A stretch of 64,000 nucleotides of DNA from positions 1 to 64,000 of the forward strand of contig JBJORA010000018.1 in the NCBI GenBank assembly GCA_046049675.1, in the 5' to 3' direction. Origin of the DNA: CAIXQW01 sp046049675 (GTDB lineage: Bacteria > Bacteroidota > Bacteroidia > Chitinophagales > Chitinophagaceae). This document shows, piece by piece, positions 34,887 to 44,200 of the stretch; within the stretch, counting starts at the first letter, position 1; each line of letters begins with the position of its first letter. A model generated the notes under the pieces. The model was not told where the DNA came from. It did not search any database and saw nothing but the letters and a program-made list of their open reading frames with translations. The translations under genes and the position numbers were made by a program.

Positions 34887-35855
34887 ATGAAAAGAAGTGT
34901 ACTATTAATAGTATGTAGTGTTTTGGCATCGGTTGCAGCCTATGCGCAAAAGAATGTGTACCTAACAATTTCGCACAAATTAGGCAATACTAATTTTGCA
35001 TACAATACTACCGCCCAAAACGATTTGTCGCAGAATTTTCAGGTAACGCGCCTAGCGTATTATCTATCAAGCATCAAGATTATTCACGATGGTGGTCAAG
35101 AGATTGCAGTTCCGTCTAAGTATATTCTTGCTAATGCAACAAATAGCACTTTAGAATTGCTCGGTAATTTTAATGTAACTAATGTAGAAGGGGTGAAGTT
35201 TTCTGTAGGTGTAGAAGCACCAACAAATAATGCCGACCCTACCCAATATCCGGCATGGCATCCGCTAGCACCACAGTCTCCTACAATGCACTGGGGATGG
35301 GCGAGTGGTTATAATTTTATTGTGCTAGAAGGTGCTACAGGAAGCAGCTTTGGTACAATTTTTCAAATGCATGCACTTGGCAACGATAATTATGTAGAGC
35401 AAACGCAAATGGCTGCAGGTGTGGTAGAAGGCAATAATATTTTTATTAACCTAGATGCCGATTATGTACAAGCGCTTAAGGGTGTAAATATTAGTACAGG
35501 GCCAATTCATCATGGCGACAATGCAACAGACCTACAAGTATTGCTGAACTTCATGAACCATGTCTTTAAGCCGGGCGCAGGTTTGCCAACAAAACTTAGT
35601 AGTACTTACCAATCAGAGCAGGTGAGCTTCTTTCCGAACCCAACAAACAGCTTATTACATTTCACAATTGGCAATACGAATCAAATCGCTAGCAGTGCTG
35701 TAGTAAAAGATGTTACTGGCAAGGTGCTTGCTAATTATTCTACTGTGCACAATAATACAATTGACCTTAGCCGCTTCAGTGCTGGTATGTATCTTGTGAG
35801 TTTACACGATAATACTGGCCGTGTATTGACAGCACAGCGCATTACAGTACAATAA
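34887..35855 (+). CDS. MbnP-like copper-binding protein with T9SS sorting domain
   Basis: After a signal peptide (MKRSVLLIVCSVLASVAAYAQ) the protein follows the MbnP pattern: N-terminal NVYLTISHKLGN, then FQVTRLAYYLSSI, then the Trp motif MHWGWASGYNFIVLEG near residues 135-150, and late His residues (GPIHHGDNATD). MbnP proteins are periplasmic copper binders in which a Trp is converted to kynurenine by a partner diheme enzyme. That partner is encoded with no gap, stop TAA touching the next ATG. Unusually, residues ~250-322 form a T9SS type A domain (FFPNPTNSLLHFTIG), so export to the cell surface is predicted. There is no methanobactin precursor nearby. The family call is good; copper binding here is inferred. 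Confidence 0.82.
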   Translation: MKRSVLLIVCSVLASVAAYAQKNVYLTISHKLGNTNFAYNTTAQNDLSQNFQVTRLAYYLSSIKIIHDGGQEIAVPSKYILANATNSTLELLGNFNVTNVEGVKFSVGVEAPTNNADPTQYPAWHPLAPQSPTMHWGWASGYNFIVLEGATGSSFGTIFQMHALGNDNYVEQTQMAAGVVEGNNIFINLDADYVQALKGVNISTGPIHHGDNATDLQVLLNFMNHVFKPGAGLPTKLSSTYQSEQVSFFPNPTNSLLHFTIGNTNQIASSAVVKDVTGKVLANYSTVHNNTIDLSRFSAGMYLVSLHDNTGRVLTAQRITVQ

Positions 35856-36875
35856 ATGAAAGGCCAATTTAAGGCGATACTCTTTTTTACATTTTGCTTC
35901 ACGGCATTTGCGTGCACAAAAGATGCGAGCGTTGTTAAGCAGCAAGGGCTAATGCAAACGCCTATTGGCTTTAGCACAATGCTAGTGCCTGATAGCAATA
36001 AGTATACACCAGAACGCTGGGCATTAGGCAAACGCTTATTTTACGAAACAAAACTATCTAAAGGCAATACTGTAAGTTGTGCTTCGTGCCACAAACCCCA
36101 ATTTGCTTTTGGTGATAATACAGCCTTAAGTCTTGGAGATGGCAATGCCATAGGTACAAGTAATGTGCCAACGCTTGCTAATATTGGCTACCATCCTTAC
36201 TACACGCGAGCAGGCGGTGTGCCTACTTTAGAAATGCAAATTCTTGTGCCAATACAAGAGCACAATGAATTTAATAGCAATATACTCGACATCGTACAAG
36301 AACTGCAACAGGATGCAAGTTATGTGAGTCAAAGTATGGCCGCATACAATCGTACCATAGATGCGTATGTAATTACACGTGCCCTCGCCAATTTTGAAAG
36401 AAGTTTAATTAGTGGTAACTCAGCATTTGATAAATTCTACTATCAGGGTAGGGGTACTGCATTAGCGCCTAGTGCGCAACGAGGCTATCAACTGTTTAAA
36501 AGTGCACGCACAAATTGCAGTGGCTGCCATAGCGGATTTAATTTTACCGACTATAGTTTTAAGAACAATGGCTTGTACGAAGTTTACGCCGATAGCGGTC
36601 GCATGCGTCTTACAAAACTAGAAAGTGATAGAGCCGTATTTAAAGTGCCAAGCTTGCGCAATATTGCACTTACAGCACCTTATATGCATGATGGCAGTAT
36701 CAAAAGTTTGGCGGATGTTGTGGCGCACTATACTAATGGCGGCAAACAGCATAGCAATCAAAGCTCCTTGGTAAAGCCGCTTTATTTATCAGCACAAGAG
36801 CAAAAAGATTTGATTGCTTTTTTGCAATCGCTTACAGATACGAGTTTTGTAAATGACGCGAGGCTGTTGCCCTAG
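35856..36875 (+). CDS. MbnH-like diheme enzyme (MauG/cytochrome c peroxidase superfamily), lipoprotein
   Basis: The 339-residue protein starts with a lipoprotein signal ending FTAFAC (Cys20). It has two c-type haem sites: CASCH near residues 75-79 and CSGCH near 221-225. Other family features are LGKRLFYETKLSKGNTVSC, FGDNTALS and VPSLRNIALTAPYMHDGS. This is the MauG/bacterial cytochrome c peroxidase fold. Because its gene directly follows an MbnP-like gene, the MbnH role, oxidation of a Trp in MbnP to kynurenine, is more likely than simple peroxide removal. That is context inference. A lipid anchor would keep it in the periplasm or at the outer membrane near its substrate. Confidence 0.85.
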   Translation: MKGQFKAILFFTFCFTAFACTKDASVVKQQGLMQTPIGFSTMLVPDSNKYTPERWALGKRLFYETKLSKGNTVSCASCHKPQFAFGDNTALSLGDGNAIGTSNVPTLANIGYHPYYTRAGGVPTLEMQILVPIQEHNEFNSNILDIVQELQQDASYVSQSMAAYNRTIDAYVITRALANFERSLISGNSAFDKFYYQGRGTALAPSAQRGYQLFKSARTNCSGCHSGFNFTDYSFKNNGLYEVYADSGRMRLTKLESDRAVFKVPSLRNIALTAPYMHDGSIKSLADVVAHYTNGGKQHSNQSSLVKPLYLSAQEQKDLIAFLQSLTDTSFVNDARLLP

Positions 36876-36886
36876 TTGATACAAAC

Positions 36887-38161
36887 TTACTTTGTACCAG
36901 CGCCTCTGCCCATACCGTAGAATTTCTTTTTCTTCTGCTGTACTTGGTCGGCCTTCTTCTGACGATGTTCGTGACGCACTTGTTGGTTTTGCTTTGGCGC
37001 ACGCTTTACAATACCATGAAATTCTGTATGGTAAGGATGCTCAGCATTTACTTCTATATCTCTTCCAATTAATTTTTGAATATCGCGCAAAGCCGCTGTT
37101 TCTTCCATTTCGCAAAAACTAAATGCAATGCCTTTATTGCCAGCTCTACCAGTACGACCAATACGGTGTACATAGGTTTCTGGCACATCAGGTAATTCGT
37201 AATTAATCACGTGCGTCAATTCGTCTATATCAATACCACGTGCAGCAATATCTGTTGCAACAAGTACACGCGTTTCTTTGCTCTTAAAATTACTAAGTGC
37301 ACGTTGTCTTGCATTTTGGCTTTTATTGCCATGGATTGCTTCTGCCTTAATGCCGTGACGCAAAAGGCCTTTTACTACTTTATCAGCGCCGTGTTTTGTG
37401 CGTGTAAATACAAGCGCACTTTCAATTTGCTTGTCTTGCAAGAGTAAATGCAGAAGATCTTTTTTATTGTCTTTTGCAACAAAGTATAACTTTTGCGCAA
37501 TCGTTTCTGCGGTGCTGCTTACTGGTGTAACTTCTACATACACAGGCTTATTAAGAATGCTTGCGGCCAAACTTTGAATTTCGTTTGGCATGGTAGCGCT
37601 AAATAATAGGGTTTGTCTTTTCGTTGGAATTTTAGCAATAACCTTTTTCACGTCGTTCACAAAGCCCATGTCTAGCATACGATCGGCTTCGTCGAGTACA
37701 AAGATTTCTAAGTCTTGCAAATGCACATAACCTTGTTGCATCAGATCCAGCAAACGACCTGGTGTAGCTACTAGTACATCAACAGTTTTGCGTAAAGCAT
37801 CTACTTGCGGATTTTGATTAACGCCACCAAAAATTACTGTGTGACGCACACGCAAGTTCTTGCCATATGCGGCAAAACTCTCTTGAATTTGAATCGCTAG
37901 TTCACGTGTTGGTGTAAGGATAAGTGCTCGTATGCTTTTTTTATTAGCGTACAATACTTCATTTGGCTTGCTCAATAATTGCAGCATAGGAATAGCAAAT
38001 GCTGCTGTTTTGCCCGTACCTGTTTGTGCACAACCAAGTACATCATTGCCTTGCAAAATAGGCACGATGGCTTGTTGTTGTATAGGTGTTGGGCTTGTGT
38101 AACCCTCATCGTGCAATGCATCGAGAATGGGTTTGATAATTGGTAAATCTGTAAATGTCAA
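36887..38161 (-). CDS. rhlE: DEAD-box ATP-dependent RNA helicase, RhlE type
   Basis: The 424-residue protein contains Q motif YTSPTPIQQQAI, motif I AQTGTGKT, Ia PTRELA, GG, TPGRLLDL, DEAD in VLDEADRML, SAT, then helicase C with FTRTKHGAD, TDIAARGIDIDE and HRIGRTGRAG. A Lys/Gln-rich tail follows (EHRQKKADQVQQKKKKF). RhlE-like helicases remodel RNA during ribosome assembly and in the degradosome. It converges with mbnH (11-base gap). A cold-related role next to the csp genes is possible but not shown. Confidence 0.93.
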   Translation of the reverse strand: MTFTDLPIIKPILDALHDEGYTSPTPIQQQAIVPILQGNDVLGCAQTGTGKTAAFAIPMLQLLSKPNEVLYANKKSIRALILTPTRELAIQIQESFAAYGKNLRVRHTVIFGGVNQNPQVDALRKTVDVLVATPGRLLDLMQQGYVHLQDLEIFVLDEADRMLDMGFVNDVKKVIAKIPTKRQTLLFSATMPNEIQSLAASILNKPVYVEVTPVSSTAETIAQKLYFVAKDNKKDLLHLLLQDKQIESALVFTRTKHGADKVVKGLLRHGIKAEAIHGNKSQNARQRALSNFKSKETRVLVATDIAARGIDIDELTHVINYELPDVPETYVHRIGRTGRAGNKGIAFSFCEMEETAALRDIQKLIGRDIEVNAEHPYHTEFHGIVKRAPKQNQQVRHEHRQKKADQVQQKKKKFYGMGRGAGTK

Positions 38162-38441
38162 AATTTGTTGTGTTGTTATTTACGATGTGGTATGGCAAAT
38201 AAACTTATTTGCACAAGCACACTGATGTGTTGTTAAATGTGATAATGGAATGAATTTGTCTGTACTTGCTACAAAACACAGTATGGAGAAGAATCACTGT
38301 GAGCAAGCAAGCGCAGGAAAATAAAAGTCCTGAAATGCAAAGGTGCGCTAAAGAAATCAGTAAATGGGTTTCTTGGGGATGTTTCTCAGAAAATTAACGG
38401 GAGGGGTGGGGATTCGCAAATTATATAATGGCATTACCCAC

Positions 38442-38924
38442 TTATTCATCTTCATCTAAATCATCAAACAAGATTTCTTGTATATTTTCTGTTGAATCCT
38501 CAATTGATAAAGAGCTTGCACTATCAAATAAGGCATTAAAGCTCTCTATCCAATGCGTAATTTTTTCGATTGGGTCATCAAATTCATCATCATCATCAAA
38601 GTTAAACAGTTGCTCGTATTCCGAATCGCCACCATATTCGCCATGGGTATAGCCTTCGTAAGACAAAACAACTTCATCGCTATGAATGAGGCATACATAA
38701 GATTGCGAATTGTTATCTTCATCTGTTGCATTAGTTTCTATTCTTAAATAACCAGCATAATTCAACTTCTTATAATTATCAATTAAATAGTATGCCTTAG
38801 ATAGATGCAGCAAACTTTCTGATGATAATTTGTGCGCTTTAAAATCAGTGATTATAGAGCCTAAAAAATCCAACAGATATTCTCGTCCAAGAGATTCGTT
38901 GCTAGTTAGTTCAAATTGACTCAT
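38442..38924 (-). CDS. acidic hypothetical protein
   Basis: A 160-residue soluble protein with a helical N-terminal half, a central beta stretch (YAGYLRIETN, YVCLIHSDEVVLSYEG) and a very acidic C-terminal third (NFDDDDEFDDPIEK, DDLDEDE). There is no signal peptide or recognised domain. It lies between rhlE and the edge of the defence-like island, separated from both by gaps. A DNA mimic or immunity-type role might be suggested by the acidity, but there is no direct support. Probably real, function unknown. Confidence 0.55.
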   Translation of the reverse strand: MSQFELTSNESLGREYLLDFLGSIITDFKAHKLSSESLLHLSKAYYLIDNYKKLNYAGYLRIETNATDEDNNSQSYVCLIHSDEVVLSYEGYTHGEYGGDSEYEQLFNFDDDDEFDDPIEKITHWIESFNALFDSASSLSIEDSTENIQEILFDDLDEDE

Positions 38925-39070
38925 AATGCATTATTAAATAGATAGGCGCTTAGGCTAATACCCCAAATCTAACAAAATTAACCTTGTAGGGGAAGAAATG
39001 CACTGCTTTTGTTATTATTAAGGATATTAAAATGTAAATCCCAATTTCTAGGCTTAGTGCTTAAGCACAC

Positions 39071-39250
39071 TCATGGATTTAATTTAGCCCACAGGCCAAA
39101 TTGGAAGCATTCCACGTAGCCGAGCTTACTTCGCCTGTCTAAAATTATAGCATCGCCACTGCTGCACTGGTAATCAAACTTGCTATTGTTGTGGTCCGAT
39201 TCTGCTGCCTTGAGCAGGGCAAGAATCTGTGTGTAGGTGAATTGGTTGTT
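39071..39250 (-). pseudogene. 59-codon gene remnant lacking a start
   Basis: The minus-strand frame from a stop at 39253-39251 to TGA at 39073-39071 encodes 59 residues with normal protein character (FTYTQILALLKAAESDH, then YQCSSGDAIILDRR, ending GLWAKLNP). It has no ATG, GTG or TTG near its beginning. It looks like the 3' end of a gene whose 5' part was lost at about 39250, where the sequence turns into an AT run. Parent family not recognised. Confidence 0.45.
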
Positions 39251-39324
39251 TTATATATATAAAAAATTAATATTATTAATTTCTAATTTTGATTTATGAG
39301 AAAAGATGACTAAGTACCCCGTAG

Positions 39325-39462
39325 CAAAGAAAGCCTGTACAAATAGATAAAGATACTATTGAAATTAAATTTTCTGTTATTGTCTATTACGAATTGGAAG
39401 GCGTAACATTAAGCTATGCTGGTGGTGTAAAAGTGGTTGAGCTTAAAATTTTTGAAAGATAA
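39325..39462 (+). pseudogene. 45-codon beta-rich gene remnant
   Basis: The frame begins after TAG at 39322 and ends with TAA at 39460. It encodes VQIDKDTIEIKFSVIVYYEL followed by EGVTLSYAGGVKVVELKIFER. The alternating strand-like pattern looks coding, yet no start codon is available. Together with the remnant at 39071 it shows decay in the 38925-39530 gap, where nothing else was recognised. Confidence 0.35.
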
Positions 39463-39530
39463 AATTAAACTTAAGCTGACTAAAAGTGCTAAAGGATTGT
39501 AGTTACTAATGAACAACTTATATAGTATCG

Positions 39531-40151
39531 TTAAGATAGGACGTCAAGTTCTTCATCTATTCTATAATCCTCAAACAAACCATCAACACAAGTAATTTCT
39601 ACTGCATTGCCATACAAAAGTAAATTTGTAATGTTAGGCGCTTCAATGCAATGTTGACGATTTTTATTTTTAACATTATTGTCTCTTAAGCTTGACAATA
39701 ACTTGCCTAGTACATTTTGTCCAACTAAGTATTCGCCTTCTGGTTTTGCACCCCATACTTTATCTTTCAATGTATATTCCACTATGTCTTTATTTAGGGT
39801 AGACAAAAGCAAACTACTAAATTTTTCCCAATTTTGACTAAGTTTAATTTCTAACACCCATTGCATAACTTCAAAACGAATACTATCCCAATCTTGTCTT
39901 ACTAAATGCTGGTATTTTCGACTAACTTGTTTTGCAGTAATAGGACTTCTTTCATTAATTATCTGTTCTTGAATATTTGGATGCAAAGGGAATTTGCAAG
40001 CTTGATATAAATGCTCAACCGTAAAAAAATTAATGCTATTCACTTGCACAATATAATTTGGAGCCATGTTGGATAACCCACCATACACGTCAGTAGTTTT
40101 ATGAAAAACGACTGACTTCTCTGCTTTATATTCTGTTATTTGTTGAGGCAA
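39531..40151 (-). CDS. NADAR (YbiA/DUF1768) family protein
   Basis: The 206-residue protein carries the NADAR signatures in order: GGLSNMAPN at 24-32, FTVEHLYQACKF at 43-54, KVWGAKPEG at 131-139 and GQNVLGKLL at 144-152. NADAR enzymes are N-glycosidases. Characterised members act on riboflavin intermediates (YbiA) or remove ADP-ribose from guanine in DNA, which neutralises DarT1-type toxins. It is the last gene of the four-gene operon, 69 bases after the PRTase-like gene. No DarT toxin is seen nearby, so the substrate here is unknown. It may act on a ribosylated base or nucleotide made by its neighbour; that is inference. Confidence 0.85.
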   Translation of the reverse strand: MPQQITEYKAEKSVVFHKTTDVYGGLSNMAPNYIVQVNSINFFTVEHLYQACKFPLHPNIQEQIINERSPITAKQVSRKYQHLVRQDWDSIRFEVMQWVLEIKLSQNWEKFSSLLLSTLNKDIVEYTLKDKVWGAKPEGEYLVGQNVLGKLLSSLRDNNVKNKNRQHCIEAPNITNLLLYGNAVEITCVDGLFEDYRIDEELDVLS

Positions 40152-40220
40152 TGCAATAAAGGTATATGTGAAATTAAGAAAATAATTTAATACTTTGTCA
40201 AAAAAAGAAAAGTCAGCCTA

Positions 40221-41264
40221 TCACCCTCTATTTTGCAATGGGAAAAGGCCTTTCCAGCCATGATTATCCCACCAAAAGACCAACGGGCAAGTGTTACTAA
40301 TGTTACGCCAAGTAAAGTACATTGTACCTAAGCCAAATGTTTGGTGAGATTTAACAGTATAGCCAAGCGGTCTGATATTCAGTACCCTAGCATTTTGAAT
40401 TTTATTTACAATCCTTATTCCTTCTTCTAGCATGATAGTCTCAAACCTAATTCTGTTTTCAGCACTTGAAAAAAAAGATTCTTTAGCTGGATTACTAGAG
40501 CTACGAATTGCTCTGTCAGAATTACTGTCTTGTGATAGTTTATTTAAATAAAGTTTGGCGGATTCATTAATTTCAAGAGGAATTAAACAGTTTAGTGTTT
40601 GATTTTTGAACTTGATATTATTTTGTATTTCATATTCATATTGTAAAACAATACCTTTCAGGAATCTTTCTGAATCTAGTTTCTTAGCTAGAATATATTG
40701 CACATTACCCCAACCCCACGTATGGTAACAGAAAAAGCTTGCAATCAAATCTATCTGCTTATCTTTAAACAGCTGAATTGCATTTTTTCCCTTTATATTG
40801 GTTGTACTTAGCCATGTTTCTAAATCTCTACATAGTGTATTACCTGTAGCCAACACATCATCTAAATAAATGAAATGCTTTATATTACCAGAGCCACATC
40901 TTTCAATGCTAAACGAATAATTTTCTTGAAGCACTTCATCCATCAGTTTTAAAATTTGTGACTGGCTTTTACCAGGTTTTTGTAAATCTAAAAAGTGAGT
41001 ATTAGCTAAAAACGAACTTATTCTATCATATTTGAAATACTTGGCTAATTCATGTAAATTATTAAATAAGTATTTTTTAGCCTTTGCTTTGGATAAGTAA
41101 ATGTTTTGATTAAGCAAATGTAGAAACTCCTCTAAAATAAAAGTCCGATCTGTTTCTTGAAACTGATTTACCCAAGCAAGAATATCACGCGTATTAATGA
41201 ATACACCATGGTCATTTTGATAATCCGAAATAATATTTTTTATTTGTTCTGCTAAAAACTCCAT
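40221..41264 (-). CDS. phosphoribosyltransferase-like protein of a conflict system
   Basis: The 347-residue protein has a helical N-terminal region (1-110), then a PRPP-binding loop IYLDDVLATGNT at 132-143, the type I PRTase pattern of four hydrophobics, two acids and TGxT. A following beta-alpha segment (DLIASFFCYH) continues the fold. The C-terminal ~120 residues (LNIRPLGYTVKSHQTFGLGT, WWDNHGWKGLFPL) are not part of classic PRTases and may bind substrate. It resembles the PRTase-like proteins seen in prokaryotic conflict loci (I recall the name PRTase-CE; not checked). It starts nine bases after the methyltransferase ends, so co-translation is likely. Whether it transfers phosphoribose or binds a nucleotide signal is not known. 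Confidence 0.75.
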   Translation of the reverse strand: MEFLAEQIKNIISDYQNDHGVFINTRDILAWVNQFQETDRTFILEEFLHLLNQNIYLSKAKAKKYLFNNLHELAKYFKYDRISSFLANTHFLDLQKPGKSQSQILKLMDEVLQENYSFSIERCGSGNIKHFIYLDDVLATGNTLCRDLETWLSTTNIKGKNAIQLFKDKQIDLIASFFCYHTWGWGNVQYILAKKLDSERFLKGIVLQYEYEIQNNIKFKNQTLNCLIPLEINESAKLYLNKLSQDSNSDRAIRSSSNPAKESFFSSAENRIRFETIMLEEGIRIVNKIQNARVLNIRPLGYTVKSHQTFGLGTMYFTWRNISNTCPLVFWWDNHGWKGLFPLQNRG

Positions 41265-41273
41265 TTCATTCTC

Positions 41274-44200
41274 TTAAATTTTATACCTCTCCCAATCTGC
41301 CTTACTTAAAGTAGGGTCTATGATGCAAGCTTCTTGGTAGTTGAGGTTGTATAAATGGTACACCATTACATCTATTTGATGCTCTAGTACGCTAGTGTCG
41401 GCATTGGATTTTTTGAGGGTGAGGATTTTATTGACAAGCGATATAAAAGAGGTTTGTTTTTTTTCGGAAACGCCTATAATTGGTATAGACTCTAATTGAT
41501 TTTTTTGAATATGTGGAAATATTTTATCATCATTTTGATAAATATTGAAAAACCAAAAATTTAATAATTTAGAATTTAATAGTCCTAGAAGAAAATTAAT
41601 ACTTAATGCATTGTTTTTAATATGAACATTATAAACAACATTAGTATTATAGAATCCAACTTCATCTAATGAGAAAATAAGTGTATTTGAAACAAATCTA
41701 GTCAGTAATTTTGGATGGTCTGAAAAGTACTCTTTCTTCTTAAATGTTTTAGTATCTGAAAAAATTGGTGCGACATAATAACCCGAATGTGTTGTAATAA
41801 ATCTATGAATATTTTCACCTTTAATTATTGGGTATTTAGTTTTTGTCTTAGAAACTGAGTGATGATTAAATCCGAACTCAAAGCCCCTGATAATTTCTAC
41901 ATAATTTTCAAGTCTTCTAGTATTCATTTTTGAGATCAATTCAATTATCGAGTATTTCTCGTTGTTCATTCCGATCGGCCAAATTTTAAATGGCAAGTTT
42001 TTCAAGATATTAAATGATATTCTATTCCTTGGTACAAATTTATTATCATGGAAAACAATGTTATCAAATGATTCAGTCTTTATGTTTTTGAGTGCAATAA
42101 TTATATTAGACTCTACCGATGCTTGTTCAAATGGCATTTGCGTGTCAATATATTTTGTGAGAATAATTGTTTTTAACAAATAATCCCTAGCATTTTCTAA
42201 GTTTTGATTTGATGCAATAGTTTTAGGAATTATAAAAGTTAATAACCCTTGTTGATTTAGAATTTGAGTTGATTTTTCAATAAAGATAGTGAATAAATCA
42301 AATTGGTTTTGAGCTAAAAGGTATCGTTCTTTAAAATACTCAACTTGCTGATTGCTAATTAAGCCAGTTCTGAGACCCACATACGGCGGATTCCCAATCA
42401 CCACATCAAAACCATCTTTAATCCCAAACATCCATTCCATATCAAACCAATCGGCACTTGCATTTTGGTTATACAGATCCCAGTTGGCAATTTTAATAGC
42501 TTGATGTTTGTATTTATCTTCTAGTGTATTGAGGCTTAGTTTATCAATCTTTTGCAGCGCATCTGCAATTATTTTTTTATGTTTAGTAATGGCTAGCTGC
42601 TTTTGGTTGATGTTTTGAATGCTTTCTCCGCCAAACATATCTTTCACGATATGTTGCTGTATTAGGTCAGGCATATCCTCCGTGGTTTTGCGCAGCGCTA
42701 GCTTCTCGTTTTGTAAAAGTATTGTAAGCTCTTTTATTTTTGCCTGCCGCTTTTTTTCGTCGCCAATACCTAGCAACTTATTCATTATTTGTTGGCGTAC
42801 TTCCTTATCAGCCTTTTGTATTTCTTTTTTTTCTTTGCGTGTTTTGGCAGTAAAGTGTGCTTGGCGTATTGCTTTTAGTTTTTCCTTCAAGTTCGCGGTT
42901 TCGTCTATACTTGTATCTTCTACACCTGCAACAATGTTTTTAGGCAGGTCAAGCCCTATTAAAGTATTGGCAATTACAAACTTAGTTTCTAGGTTAGGCA
43001 GGGGTTGTATATTTTTATTGTGTTGGTCCACAATTAAGCTTAAGAAAAAACGTAGCTTACTTATTTGTATGGCCACATCTTGTATATCTACACCATAAAT
43101 GCAATTTTGTATAATGTACAGTTTGCGTGCAAAGTCGGAGCCATTATATTGTTTATCAAAATTGGCTTCTAGTTCCGCAAGTTCTGTGGCTATGGCCTCG
43201 GTGGCTTTTGCTTTTACTTGTTTGTCGTTAAGGCCTTTTACAATTTCTTCATCTTTTTTTAGTTTGGCTATTTGTACTTCTAGTGTTATGTCATGCTGTA
43301 CTTGTTTCCAAATTTTATTGTCGGCATCTACTTTTTGCAGCAGTTCTACCATTTGGTACAACACACCCATGGGGAATGCGCCAGAGCCACAGGCAGGGTC
43401 TAGTATTTTTACCTGCGCCAAAGCTTTTACAAATTTGTATTTGCCATTGGCGTCCATTGTTGGTAAATCATCAATATTTTCAATTGCCAATTCTGGCAAT
43501 TGGGTTTGGATATAACTTTGCAAACTTTGGCTTACCATATAGTTTACAATTTCTTGTGGGGTGTAAAAACTACCTGTTCCTTTGCGCGCCGTAGCGCCAG
43601 TTTCTGGGTTGTAGTAAGCTAGTAAGTTTTCAAAAATTTCGCCTAGTAAGTATGGATCTAGTGCTACATCTACATCTAGTGGCGTATTTTCTTCTACCGT
43701 AAATTTATACTCGTTAAATATTTCGAATAAACCTTTTACGGTATACTTACCCTTTTTGTCATAAATAATTTGCAGCTCTTCACTAAAATCTATTTCTTCT
43801 TTTTCAAAAAATAAATAATCTGGCATTATGGCTTGCCATTCTTTTTTACGGCTAAAGCCGTCTATAATTTCTCTGGCTTCTTTATTGTCTAAACTATCAA
43901 ATAAACCTCCGTTTAAAAAAGGAATAGATGCAAATAGTTTCATTATTTTTTTAGGATCGGCATCTGCAAATAATTTTTCGTAACGGTACAAACTATTAAC
44001 GTCGAAAGTATTAGCATTTTTTGGAATAGAACCTCCATCTAATGCAAAGTCTCGGCTTTTGGCATCTCTATTTAAAGTAGCAAAAAACAAATTTTGCAAT
44101 ATGGCATTGTAGTAGCCACTGCTTGTTTTTGTATGAAAAGTTTTTAACGTTTGTTTTATAGAATCTGGCTCAAATAAATGATGAGGCACTAATTTTTTTT

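Noticed and set aside
43849..43860. CGGCTAAAGCCG palindrome in the methylase gene, sharing the REP core
   Set aside because: It encodes an ordinary Gly-Phe-Ser-Arg stretch and has none of the A, B or C arms, so chance is more likely than a REP insertion.
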